From: Bacteroidia bacterium
Lineage (GTDB): Bacteria; Bacteroidota; Bacteroidia; Flavobacteriales; Flavobacteriaceae
Direction of reading: 5' to 3'
Length of the DNA: 14,274 nucleotides
Assembly (NCBI GenBank): GCA_030425715.1
Contig: JAUIAA010000021.1
Location: forward strand, 1 to 14,274
The position numbers and the translations under genes were made by a program. The notes below the pieces were generated by a model that made no database searches, had not been told where the DNA came from, and saw nothing but the letters and a program-made list of their open reading frames with translations. Shown one piece after another: positions 1-7,307 of this stretch. The number at the start of each line of letters is the position of its first letter. Positions within the stretch are counted from its first letter, which is position 1.

Positions 1-724
1 GAGAATTTTTTAATATTTTAGGGGTTAATTTAACATTTCCTGGCTTATAAACTCCATGTACATTACCAAAAGCAGCAGCAATAGTAAATTTGTCACTTAC
101 CTTACTTAACTCTTCATAAGCATAGGCCACCTCTTCTGGTTGCGTATATAATTTAGAATCGTCAACATCAGAGTTATCTACGCCATCTTCTTCTCCACCT
201 GTAATACCTAATTCAATTTCAAGTGTCATTCCCATTTTACTCATACGAGCCAAATATTGTTTGCAAATTTCAATATTCTCTTCAATTGGCTCTTCTGATA
301 AATCAATCATATGCGAGCTGTATAGAGGTCTACCTGTTTCTTCAAAATGTTTTTCACTTGCATCTAGCAAACCATCAATCCAAGGCAATAGTTTTTTTGC
401 ACAATGATCTGTGTGTAATATTACAGGTACTTGGTAGGCTTTGGCTAATTCGTGCACATGTTTAGCTCCTGCTATAGCTCCTGCTATTGCTGAAAACTGG
501 TTTTCGTTTTCTAGTCCTTTTCCAGCATTGAATTGTGCCCCTCCGTTAGAAAATTGAATAATTACAGGTGCATTTAACTCTTTTGCTGTTTCTAAAACTG
601 CATTTATTGTACTTGAACTTATTACATTTACCGCAGGTAAAGCAAAGTTTTTTTCTTTTGCTAATTTGAATATTTCTTGAACCTCATCTCCTGTTGCAAC
701 TCCAGGTTTAATTACTTGTGCCAT
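1..724 (-). CDS. fbaA: Class II fructose-bisphosphate aldolase, 5' part (3' end beyond the window edge)
   Basis: Catalyses the reversible aldol cleavage of fructose 1,6-bisphosphate to dihydroxyacetone phosphate and glyceraldehyde 3-phosphate in cytoplasmic glycolysis/gluconeogenesis. The window holds the first 241 codons, starting MAQVIKPG at an ATG (724-722); the reading frame is still open at base 1. Zinc-site residues are visible as HTDHC (residues 104-108, zinc ligand H107), E171 in LEIELGITGG and H223 in NVHGVYKPG. These sit three positions below E. coli FbaA numbering (H110, E174, H226). The long insertion before LEIELG indicates the class IIA subtype. It follows tamL on the same strand with a 53-base gap that holds an inverted repeat and a good promoter -7 box, so it probably also has its own promoter. 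The usual family length is about 355 residues, so about one third is missing. Confidence 0.96.
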   Translation of the reverse strand, partial: MAQVIKPGVATGDEVQEIFKLAKEKNFALPAVNVISSSTINAVLETAKELNAPVIIQFSNGGAQFNAGKGLENENQFSAIAGAIAGAKHVHELAKAYQVPVILHTDHCAKKLLPWIDGLLDASEKHFEETGRPLYSSHMIDLSEEPIEENIEICKQYLARMSKMGMTLEIELGITGGEEDGVDNSDVDDSKLYTQPEEVAYAYEELSKVSDKFTIAAAFGNVHGVYKPGNVKLTPKILKNS

Positions 725-727
725 TAT

Positions 728-776
728 TTGCTAATATTTTTAAATGTTAGCTTACAAAAGTAAGAAATATTAGCAA
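728..776. repeat. 12-bp perfect inverted repeat with nested hairpin between tamL and fbaA
   Basis: TTGCTAATATTT at 728-739 is the exact reverse complement of AAATATTAGCAA at 765-776. Nested between the arms is a second perfect stem, CTTAC-AAAA-GTAAG (751-764). The arms flank the putative fbaA -7 box (755-762, minus strand), one arm on its upstream side and one in the likely 5' leader. It could be an operator for a dimeric regulator, an mRNA leader hairpin, or a weak processing/termination structure behind tamL. No T-run typical of an intrinsic terminator adjoins it. Confidence 0.55.
755..762 (-). promoter_or_regulatory. Putative -7 promoter box of fbaA
   Basis: On the minus strand this reads TACTTTTG, a full match to the Bacteroidota -7 consensus TAnnTTTG, about 31 bases before the fbaA start codon. 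No TTG lies 17-23 bases upstream, so only half of the promoter is supported. Confidence 0.5.
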
Positions 777-777
777 T

Positions 778-3291
778 TTAAAATGGATAATTGATACCAA
801 TATTATATACTGCGTTGCTAAAATTGTAATTTTTAAACCATTTGTTTGAAGATTCTAAATATGGCTCATAGGTTTTAAAACCTGTGTCAAATCTAAAAAC
901 TAGAAATCCGAAATCATATCGAATACCAAATCCAGAGCCAATAGCAGTATTCTTAAGTGATTCTAAGCTTGTAAATTTCCCCTTAGGTGAAACCAAGTCG
1001 GAGTTTGTAATATCCCAGATATTACCTGCGTCTATAAACAATGCACTATAAATTTTATTGGTAAGACTAAATCTATATTCTAAGTTGGTTACCATTTTAA
1101 AGGTTCCTACTTTATATTCTAAATTGTTTAGTTCTCCTCCTGGGCCTAAATCAAAAGAACGCCAAGCTCTAATTTCATTACTTCCACCAGTACTATAACT
1201 TCTACTAAAAGGAATATTGTCTGAATTCCCATAAGGTATAGCAGCTCCCATAAGCGTTCTAAACACTAAAACATTATCTTTTTTTAACTCCCAATATTTT
1301 TTGTATTCAAATTCAGCCTTGATATATTGGGCTACAGGAACATCAAAAAGTACCCTTTGCCCATCCTCGTTTTTGTTTCCTGCAATTAAGGAAGTAAATG
1401 TACCTGCAGAGACCAATCTGGCAGTAAAATGAGAGAAGTTATTGTCGTTTACATTTTCACGAGTATTATATGTAAAGCTATACGCCAATACTGGCACCAT
1501 TACATCTTCAATTAAAATGGCTCGTCTTTCATTTACATCAGATACCTCATCATATGCTAATGGGTAAGTATTTTCATATCCATTATTTGGGTTTAAAAAT
1601 TCATCCATAAAAAACAACAAAACAGTATTGTTTTGTGGGAGTGGAATACCAAATACAGTTTCTGAAACATCATTTAATTTTTCATATTCTGAATTATACA
1701 CAAAAAAATAGTTGTCAATATTTTGATTTTTAATGTATTGTAAATTAAACAAATCTATTCTATGACTAATTTTTTTTGAGCTTTTCCAATTATATCCCAA
1801 ACCAGTTGTAATGGTTTGTCTATCTAACCCAATATTTTTTTGAAAGCTCGTACTTATATTCATGTCGGTAGTTGGAGCCATGTGCTTAGGTATAATAAAT
1901 GTAGAATTCCATGGAAACAAAAATCTTGGAAAACGAACAGAAAGGCTTGCTAGCATTTCCCAAGCATTGAAAAATTGCGATTCGGTTGATGCGTCTTTTG
2001 AAACATTTAAAAAAGATCCTTGAAAGGATAAATCTACCGTTTCCATTCCTTTAAACATATTTCTCCCTACAAAAGAAGTTTTTCCTAAAATACCAAAGGG
2101 CTTGATATTAGATGTGGTAGCATCCAAATCAAAAGTAATCGCGTATTTTTTTAGAGGATTTAAATAAATATTTGCCGTTAAACTCTCGTCCTCTTCTTCC
2201 ACATAATCAATCCTTACAGCAGAGGAAAATGTTTTTACATTTCTTAAATGTGTACGGGTTAAATTTGCTTCAGAATCTTTGTAAATACCTTTAGGGGTAA
2301 TAAATAAAGCATTGGTTAAATACTTTGGTTTATACTTTAATTTGCCATAACTATAAAAATTATACCCTCTATAAAAGGCAGAATCTTGAATCTTTTTTCC
2401 TTTATTATGAATGTTAAAATCGGTATAAACGTTAATATTATTTACTTTTTGAATTTTATACGGTATTCTGCTAACACTGTCTCCATCTTTAACAATTCTA
2501 TTCGGAATTTTCAATTCTATATTTTTATAATACTGGCCTTTTATAGAATCCGTCCAAAATCCCATACTATTCTTTTTAAAATGGTAAATACCTGAATTTC
2601 TAAAAATTCTTACAAGCCTATCTTCTTCTTGTTCAAACTTTTCAAAAATAAAAGGATCCTTACTTTTGAGTATAGATTTTTCTTTTCTAGCTTGGTAAAT
2701 AGAATCTATAATGGGAGACTCAATTGTTGTGGTTATGGTATCTAAATAATACTGCTTATTTGTAGTAACTTTGTAATCTACTTCTAACTCTTTGGGTTTA
2801 TTTGATAGGGTATCAAAAGTAACTTGAGCATCAAAAAAACCTTGAGAAATAAAATAATCTTTTAAAGATTTTTCCGATCGTACAGCTTTACTTTGATCAA
2901 AAACTATGGGTTCTTGTCCTTTTCTTAAAAACCAATTATTAAATCCTTTGTTAATATTATAAATGGAATAAGCCTGCTTTTTTGAGAAAATAGAGGTGTA
3001 GGTTTTGTATTTCTTTGCTTCTCCTATTTGCCAAGCCTCAAAGGTTTTGTAATACTCTGGATTTCCTAAGTTATAAAAATGCAACTGTAATGGCACTCCC
3101 AAAGTAGATTGATTTGGTCTTTGTACTAAATAACTACCTATTTTGTCGTTCTTATTGGGCTTGTTGTTTATATAAATATTATTTTTTTTTAACAAATACT
3201 CCTTTTCGGGCACATACTTCACAGTATTACATGCAATAAAAAGCATTAACATTAATGCAAAGTATACTATTTTTGTTAAAATTTTTGGCAA
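778..3291 (-). CDS. tamL: TamL-like Omp85/BamA-superfamily outer-membrane assembly lipoprotein
   Basis: Bacteroidota TamL proteins are lipid-anchored TamA homologues: POTRA repeats in the periplasm and a 16-stranded outer-membrane barrel, thought to act with inner-membrane TamB in envelope assembly. The 837-residue product has a lipoprotein signal with lipobox LFIAC (lipidated C21). A POTRA-like region follows to roughly residue 385, then a barrel rich in alternating aromatic strands that ends in the outer-membrane signature NIGINYPF. IRAW (707-710) inside GGSNEIRAWRSFDLGPGG matches the conserved loop-6 (V/I)RG(F/Y) site. The start is a TTG: no ATG allows a complete signal peptide, an in-frame TAA lies five codons upstream, and a well-formed promoter places the transcript start just before it. 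No tamB is visible in the window. Another lipid-anchored Omp85 role cannot be excluded. It is divergent from the RNA methyltransferase gene. Confidence 0.86.
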   Translation of the reverse strand: MPKILTKIVYFALMLMLFIACNTVKYVPEKEYLLKKNNIYINNKPNKNDKIGSYLVQRPNQSTLGVPLQLHFYNLGNPEYYKTFEAWQIGEAKKYKTYTSIFSKKQAYSIYNINKGFNNWFLRKGQEPIVFDQSKAVRSEKSLKDYFISQGFFDAQVTFDTLSNKPKELEVDYKVTTNKQYYLDTITTTIESPIIDSIYQARKEKSILKSKDPFIFEKFEQEEDRLVRIFRNSGIYHFKKNSMGFWTDSIKGQYYKNIELKIPNRIVKDGDSVSRIPYKIQKVNNINVYTDFNIHNKGKKIQDSAFYRGYNFYSYGKLKYKPKYLTNALFITPKGIYKDSEANLTRTHLRNVKTFSSAVRIDYVEEEDESLTANIYLNPLKKYAITFDLDATTSNIKPFGILGKTSFVGRNMFKGMETVDLSFQGSFLNVSKDASTESQFFNAWEMLASLSVRFPRFLFPWNSTFIIPKHMAPTTDMNISTSFQKNIGLDRQTITTGLGYNWKSSKKISHRIDLFNLQYIKNQNIDNYFFVYNSEYEKLNDVSETVFGIPLPQNNTVLLFFMDEFLNPNNGYENTYPLAYDEVSDVNERRAILIEDVMVPVLAYSFTYNTRENVNDNNFSHFTARLVSAGTFTSLIAGNKNEDGQRVLFDVPVAQYIKAEFEYKKYWELKKDNVLVFRTLMGAAIPYGNSDNIPFSRSYSTGGSNEIRAWRSFDLGPGGELNNLEYKVGTFKMVTNLEYRFSLTNKIYSALFIDAGNIWDITNSDLVSPKGKFTSLESLKNTAIGSGFGIRYDFGFLVFRFDTGFKTYEPYLESSNKWFKNYNFSNAVYNIGINYPF
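3268..3275 (+). promoter_or_regulatory. Possible -7 box for the RNA methyltransferase gene
   Basis: TATTTTTG fits TAnnTTTG and lies 58 bases before the ATG at 3334, inside the tamL signal-peptide codons on the other strand. No convincing TTG is present upstream, so this is weak. Confidence 0.25.
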
Positions 3292-3314
3292 GTAGCAAAT
3301 TTTTTAAGTCCTTT

Positions 3315-3344
3315 CAAAAGTAACACTATTTACATGTTAAGCAA
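3315..3344 (-). promoter_or_regulatory. Promoter of tamL
   Basis: Minus-strand TTG (3344-3342), 19 bases of spacing, then TACTTTTG (3322-3315) match the Bacteroidota TTG/TAnnTTTG promoter. The predicted transcript start near 3308 leaves a leader of about 17 bases before the TTG start codon of tamL. The -33 element overlaps the first codons of the divergent methyltransferase gene. Confidence 0.65.
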
Positions 3345-4056
3345 AAATCAAATAAAGTTTATAAACAGTTTAAAGATAAAAAAGTTTAGAACGCAGGAAC
3401 AAATGTTTTTGGTAGAAGGAAAAAAGGCTGTTGAAGAACTTTTAAACTCTACAATAAAGCTACACCAAATGTATGCAACTAAAGAGTATCCTAATGTTTT
3501 TGAAATTGATAAGCCAAATTGGATAACCGAAAAAGAATTAAAAGTTATTAGTCAATTTAGTAGCCCAAATCAAGTAATTGCCATTTTTAAAATTCCTGAA
3601 AAGAAAGAAATTAGCAACAAAGGGTTGACTTTGTTATTAGATGGTATAAACGACCCTGGAAATTTAGGTACCATTATAAGAATGTGTGATTGGTTCGATG
3701 TATCGGAAATAGTTTGTTCTATAGATACTGTAGATTGTTTTAATCCTAAAGTAGTACAAGCCACTATGGGTTCCATTGCTAGGGTTTCTATACATTACAC
3801 TAATCTTTCCCATTTTTTAAAAAACGACAAAAGACCTATTTATGGAGCCCTTTTAGAAGGTGAAAATGTTTACCAAAGCAAATTAGCCGAAGAAGCGATC
3901 TTGATTATGGGTAATGAGGCCAATGGAATTTCTAACGAAATTCAAAAATTCATTACCAAACCTATTACCATTCCTCAATTTGGAAAAACACAAAAAACAG
4001 AAAGTTTGAATGTTTCCACCGCAACCGCAATTTTATTAAGTGAGTTCAAACGATAA
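3334..4056 (+). CDS. SpoU/TrmH-family RNA 2'-O-methyltransferase (SPOUT fold)
   Basis: Transfers a methyl group from S-adenosylmethionine to a ribose 2'-OH in rRNA or tRNA; the exact target cannot be told from sequence. The 240-residue protein shows an N-terminal substrate-binding domain (FLVEGKKAVEELL, 25-37). The three SpoU motifs follow: DGINDPGNLGTIIR (103-116, with the conserved N and R), IMGNEANGIS (191-200) and SLNVSTATAILLSEF (224-238). The last two form the knotted cofactor pocket. Length is normal for the RlmB/TrmH group. The gene is divergent from tamL (42-base gap) and its TAA directly abuts the kdsA stop codon, so the two convergent messages have no spacer for a terminator. The start at ATG 3334 is the first in frame that gives the usual N-terminus. 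Confidence 0.93.
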   Translation: MLSKNQIKFINSLKIKKFRTQEQMFLVEGKKAVEELLNSTIKLHQMYATKEYPNVFEIDKPNWITEKELKVISQFSSPNQVIAIFKIPEKKEISNKGLTLLLDGINDPGNLGTIIRMCDWFDVSEIVCSIDTVDCFNPKVVQATMGSIARVSIHYTNLSHFLKNDKRPIYGALLEGENVYQSKLAEEAILIMGNEANGISNEIQKFITKPITIPQFGKTQKTESLNVSTATAILLSEFKR

Positions 4057-4875
4057 CTAGAAATTATTTACTGTTTTTCTAATTGCTACTAATTTGGTCA
4101 ATAAATCTTCTAAATAAGCTAAGTTTAACATATTTGCACCATCCGATTTTGCATTTGCTGGATCGAAGTGAGTTTCTATAAAAATACCATCTACCCCAAC
4201 TGCCATACCCGCCTTGGCAATGGTTTCAATCAATTCTGGCTTTCCGCCTGTCACACCGCTTGCTTGGTTAGGTTGTTGTAACGAATGGGTAACATCTAAA
4301 ATGGTTGGTGCGTATTGTTGCATTACTGGAATTCCTCTAAAATCAACCACCATATCTTGGTAACCAAACATGGTTCCTCTATCGGTAATCAAGGCTTGTT
4401 TATTTCCTGCATCATGCACTTTTTTTACGGCGTGTTGCATGGCTTCAGGACTCATAAATTGCCCCTTTTTTAGGTTAACCACTTTACCAGTTTTTGCTGC
4501 TGCAACTACCAAATCTGTTTGACGTACTAAAAAAGCTGGTATCTGCAACACCTCTACATATGCTGCAGCTTTTGCAGCATCACTTACTTCATGAATATCG
4601 GTTACCGTTGGTACATCAAATGTATTTCCTACTTTTTGCAATATTTGCAAAGCTTTTTCATCTCCAATCCCAGTAAAACTATCTATTCGTGAACGGTTTG
4701 CTTTTTTAAAACTTCCTTTAAAAATATACGGAATTTCAAGCTTTTTAGTTATCTCTACCACTTTCTCGGCAATTTGCATTGCCATCTCTTCGTTTTCAAT
4801 AGCACATGGTCCTGCCAATAAAAAAAAATTGTTAGATGTGGTATGTTTTATTCTTGGGATGAGATTTAAATCCAT
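4057..4875 (-). CDS. kdsA: 3-deoxy-8-phosphooctulonate (KDO 8-P) synthase, metal-dependent type
   Basis: Condenses phosphoenolpyruvate with D-arabinose 5-phosphate to give KDO 8-phosphate, the precursor of the inner-core sugar of lipopolysaccharide; cytoplasmic. The 272 residues cover the whole TIM barrel. AGPCAIENEE (21-30) carries C24, the cysteine that marks the metal-dependent class. H197 (LDVTHSLQ), E234 (FIETHFDP) and D245 (SDGANML) are the other expected metal ligands. FKGSFKKANRSR (52-63) is the PEP/phosphate-binding segment. It is the last gene of the close gldA-porin-kdsA series, 30 bases after the porin stop codon. It may also be transcribed separately from a -7 box in that gap. 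The related DAHP synthase is excluded by length and by these KdsA motifs. Confidence 0.96.
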   Translation of the reverse strand: MDLNLIPRIKHTTSNNFFLLAGPCAIENEEMAMQIAEKVVEITKKLEIPYIFKGSFKKANRSRIDSFTGIGDEKALQILQKVGNTFDVPTVTDIHEVSDAAKAAAYVEVLQIPAFLVRQTDLVVAAAKTGKVVNLKKGQFMSPEAMQHAVKKVHDAGNKQALITDRGTMFGYQDMVVDFRGIPVMQQYAPTILDVTHSLQQPNQASGVTGGKPELIETIAKAGMAVGVDGIFIETHFDPANAKSDGANMLNLAYLEDLLTKLVAIRKTVNNF

Positions 4876-4894
4876 AATAATAAAAAATTTTATA

Positions 4895-4902
4895 CAAAGG
4901 TA
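4895..4902 (-). promoter_or_regulatory. Putative internal -7 box in front of kdsA
   Basis: Minus-strand TACCTTTG matches TAnnTTTG exactly and ends 20 bases before the kdsA ATG, giving a very short leader. No TTG at 17-23 bases was found upstream. It would let kdsA be expressed independently of the porin gene. Confidence 0.4.
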
Positions 4903-4905
4903 ATA

Positions 4906-6087
4906 CTAAAAAATAGATACATCCCATTGTAATCTAAATCTGTTTCCAGCGTATACATTTGGATGGAATTGGTGGTAATCTAAATAGGAATAATCAAAAG
5001 TAAGTTTGTTTTTGTGGCCTTTAAAAAACCAGTTACAACCTATAGTATATTCATAATTCATATTATCAATTGAATGGATATTGGCATCGTAAAAGGCAAA
5101 TCTAGAAAACACTTCAAATTGCGGTGGTAACTTGCTAAAACTTTCATTTAAAAAATACCCCAACTGAAAATAATTACCTATCATTTCTGTAATAGTTAAA
5201 TTTACTTGATCGTTTATTTTCTTATAATGAAACTCTTGTTGCCACGCTATCCCTTTGTACTTAAATGCTGTTTCAAACATAGCTTGATCTACCTTATATT
5301 GTCCGCTTATACCTGGCTCAAATCCATACAATTGTCCTCCCCCTCTGGTAGAAAAAGATGTATATGGGCTTGTGTTCGTAACTCCTGCAATTGCTATAGA
5401 CGAAGTGAATTTTTGGTGTCTTTTTAAATCCGACCCCGTAAATGCATCTGCTTTGCCAATTGGATTATATTGTAATCGCAGCATATACATCAAGTGGTTA
5501 TCTTGATCAGGGTTGCCGCCTCTACCAGTACCCATAAATACCGATGCCCAATATTGAATATCTTGACTACCTTCTTTACCAATATCGCCATAAAGAGAAA
5601 TACCTTGTTGCCTATCAATAGTAAATACACTATTAATTAACGAACGCTCTAAACCTTCTTGTTTACCAGAAGAAATGATTCGTTCCCTAGAATACCTAGC
5701 TTTCCATTGGCCAACACGCAATTTTAAATAAGGTAATTTTTCTAATTGCGCTCTAAAATCAAGTAAATTTCCACCTCTAATATCTTGCTCAAAATAGAAG
5801 TTATAATAAGGTTTTAAAACATAACCTCCTATTTTAATCCTCGCCCGACTAATACCAAGTTCGGTTTCATAATCATTAAAATCTTCTCCATCTACAGGAA
5901 AGCTGTCGTATGGATACGATGCTCTAAACTGACCTCTAAAATCTATTTGTAGCAAATAGGTATCATTAAAAAAATGGAATTCGTATCCTTTTCCTTTAGT
6001 AATATAGAATTCTTTTTGTTCCTTTTGTGCAAAGGTTACTAAAGAACACAGTATAAATCCAATTATAATTAAGGGTTTATTAGTCAT
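4906..6087 (-). CDS. Outer-membrane porin of the phosphate-selective porin O/P family
   Basis: Predicted outer-membrane beta-barrel of 393 residues. It starts with a Sec signal peptide (MTNKPLIIIGFILCSLVTFAQ, likely cut near residue 20) and ends in a terminal barrel strand, QWDVSIF, with a C-terminal Phe. The middle shows the hallmark of OprP/OprO-like proteins: FRGQFRASYPYD, then GISRARIKIGGYVLKPYYN, YFEQDIRGG, and LKLRVGQWKARYSRERI followed by SVFTIDRQQGISLYGDIG. Despite the family name, the substrate in Bacteroidota members is unknown, and no phosphate-uptake genes are nearby. It lies 13 bases after gldA and 30 bases before kdsA, so co-transcription with gldA is likely; no promoter of its own is visible. 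Confidence in the family is high and in the substrate low. Confidence 0.85.
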   Translation of the reverse strand: MTNKPLIIIGFILCSLVTFAQKEQKEFYITKGKGYEFHFFNDTYLLQIDFRGQFRASYPYDSFPVDGEDFNDYETELGISRARIKIGGYVLKPYYNFYFEQDIRGGNLLDFRAQLEKLPYLKLRVGQWKARYSRERIISSGKQEGLERSLINSVFTIDRQQGISLYGDIGKEGSQDIQYWASVFMGTGRGGNPDQDNHLMYMLRLQYNPIGKADAFTGSDLKRHQKFTSSIAIAGVTNTSPYTSFSTRGGGQLYGFEPGISGQYKVDQAMFETAFKYKGIAWQQEFHYKKINDQVNLTITEMIGNYFQLGYFLNESFSKLPPQFEVFSRFAFYDANIHSIDNMNYEYTIGCNWFFKGHKNKLTFDYSYLDYHQFHPNVYAGNRFRLQWDVSIF

Positions 6088-6100
6088 GTAAAAATAGTTT

Positions 6101-6997
6101 TCAATTGGCAGTTAGTTCCTGAAATAAACCTTCCAAGCTACTCACCTTTTGCTTCATTTGTAGGGTTCTCAATCCATTTTCTTGCGCAAAATCAAATAAT
6201 TTAGAGCGCATATCTTCTTTGGTGTCAAAAGTTATTTGCCAAGTGTTTTCAAAAATATTGTTTAAATGCTTTACTTGATCCAATTTCTTTAACAATTGCT
6301 CTTCTACTCTTAAATCAAATTCCACCTCAATAATCTGTTCTTGATTTTCTAATAAATCTTGAAGCTGTTTATCCGCAACAATTTCTCCTTTATTGATTAT
6401 TATCACCCTACTACACATGGCTTCCACCTCTTGCATAATATGTGTAGAAAGGAGTACAGTTTTGGTCTTGCCTATTTCTTTGATTAAATTTCTAATATCC
6501 GCCAACTGATTAGGATCCAAACCCGTGGTTGGCTCATCTAAAATTAATACTTGCGGATCATGCAATAAAGCCGCAGCCAATCCTACACGTTGTCTATACC
6601 CTTTTGAAAGCTGGTCTATTTTTTTATTTGCTTCAGGTGTTAAACCCACCAAATCAATTACTTGAGCTATTCCTTGTTTATCAATATGGTGAATATCAGC
6701 CTGAAATGCTAAATATTCTTTTACATATAAATCTAAATACAAAGGGTTGTGTTCTGGCAAATAACCAACCGATTTTTTTACCTCAAAATCCTGCAAAACC
6801 GTATCAAACTCATTTACCTTAACAGCTCCTTCGTTAGCTGTAATATAGGTAGTTAAAATTTTCATCATGGTTGATTTTCCCGCGCCATTTGGGCCTAAAA
6901 ATCCAACAATCTCACTAGGGTTTATCTTAAAATTCACGTTGCTTAATGCTTTTTGTTTACCGTAAAGTTTAGATACACCAATTACTTCAATAGACAT
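6101..6997 (-). CDS. gldA: Gliding-motility ABC transporter ATP-binding protein GldA
   Basis: ATPase subunit of the GldA-GldF-GldG ABC transporter, first linked to gliding in Flavobacterium johnsoniae. The 298-residue protein has Walker A GPNGAGKST (35-43), a signature LSKGYRQR (130-137), Walker B VLILDEPTTGLD (150-161) and an H-switch STHIMQE (H186). The Q-loop position reads GYLPEHNPLY, with Glu where many ABC ATPases have Gln; I recall this from GldA-type proteins. A C-terminal domain of about 80 residues ends in SLEGLFQELT. The start MSIEV matches GldA proteins. The gldF and gldG partners are not in the window, as expected for flavobacteria where they lie elsewhere. It heads a minus-strand series with the porin and kdsA and is divergent from the aromatic amino-acid operon. 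A close paralogous ABC-2 type ATPase is the main alternative. Confidence 0.9.
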   Translation of the reverse strand: MSIEVIGVSKLYGKQKALSNVNFKINPSEIVGFLGPNGAGKSTMMKILTTYITANEGAVKVNEFDTVLQDFEVKKSVGYLPEHNPLYLDLYVKEYLAFQADIHHIDKQGIAQVIDLVGLTPEANKKIDQLSKGYRQRVGLAAALLHDPQVLILDEPTTGLDPNQLADIRNLIKEIGKTKTVLLSTHIMQEVEAMCSRVIIINKGEIVADKQLQDLLENQEQIIEVEFDLRVEEQLLKKLDQVKHLNNIFENTWQITFDTKEDMRSKLFDFAQENGLRTLQMKQKVSSLEGLFQELTAN

Positions 6998-7016
6998 ATT
7001 TCAAATTTTAATCTTG

Positions 7017-7024
7017 CAAAGTAA
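7017..7024 (-). promoter_or_regulatory. Weak candidate -7 box of gldA
   Basis: Minus-strand TTACTTTG differs from TAnnTTTG at one base and lies about 19 bases before the gldA ATG. The nearest upstream TTG is 24 bases away, longer than usual. Confidence 0.3.
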
Positions 7025-7150
7025 CAAAAATTGAAAATAGGATTAAACCAATCATTTCATTAAAATCATATAATTACAATACATTTTATTCAGATTTGTT
7101 TACAATAGAAAAATTATTTTGCAATAAATGTAATAAAAAGCATAATTCGT

Positions 7151-7180
7151 TTGGAATTGAAAAATTAATTTATAGCTTTG
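7151..7180 (+). promoter_or_regulatory. Promoter of the aromatic amino-acid operon leader
   Basis: TTG (7151-7153), 19 bases, then TAGCTTTG (7173-7180) match the Bacteroidota promoter pattern exactly. Transcription would start near 7187, about 12 bases before the leader-peptide ATG. The leader RNA would therefore begin just before the Phe/Tyr-rich reading frame, as an attenuator requires. Confidence 0.75.
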
Positions 7181-7198
7181 CCAACTGTTATCACAATT

Positions 7199-7276
7199 AT
7201 GCAAAACAAAACATACATATTTAACCGTTTTTACTTTTATTTCTTTTTTAAGATAAGAGCGAGACTGTCTATGTAA
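7199..7276 (+). CDS. Phe/Tyr-rich attenuator leader peptide of the pheA operon
   Basis: A 25-codon frame, ATG 7199 to TAA 7274-7276. Residues 11-17 read FYFYFFF. Including Y6 and F8 there are six Phe and three Tyr codons in 25, and no Trp. In proteobacterial attenuators such as E. coli pheL, a short peptide rich in the end-product amino acid is translated upstream of the biosynthesis gene, and ribosome stalling at those codons prevents termination. The same logic fits here: the frame starts about 12 bases after a predicted transcript start. A sequence able to pair with the terminator's 5' arm (7260-7266) lies between the aromatic codons and the stop codon. The intrinsic terminator follows, ending just before pheA. 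The peptide itself probably has no function after synthesis. The symbol pheL would be by analogy only. Confidence 0.8.
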   Translation: MQNKTYIFNRFYFYFFFKIRARLSM

Positions 7277-7307
7277 TTTAATTTATAAATATAACGTATA
7301 AGTCTCG
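7260..7307 (+). promoter_or_regulatory. Predicted antiterminator of the pheA attenuator
   Basis: CGAGACT (7260-7266) is perfectly complementary to AGTCTCG (7301-7307), the first seven bases of the terminator's 5' arm, so the two structures are mutually exclusive. A ribosome stalled on the Phe/Tyr codons at 7229-7249 would leave most or all of 7260-7266 free and favour this pairing. A ribosome at the stop codon (7274) would cover it and let the terminator form. The loop contains the self-complementary ATTTATAAAT (7281-7290). No clear extra protecting arm inside the peptide codons was found. Confidence 0.65.

Noticed and set aside
223..465. 80-codon plus-strand frame at the left edge
   Set aside because: Antisense to fbaA, whose zinc-binding residues are all in place on the other strand.
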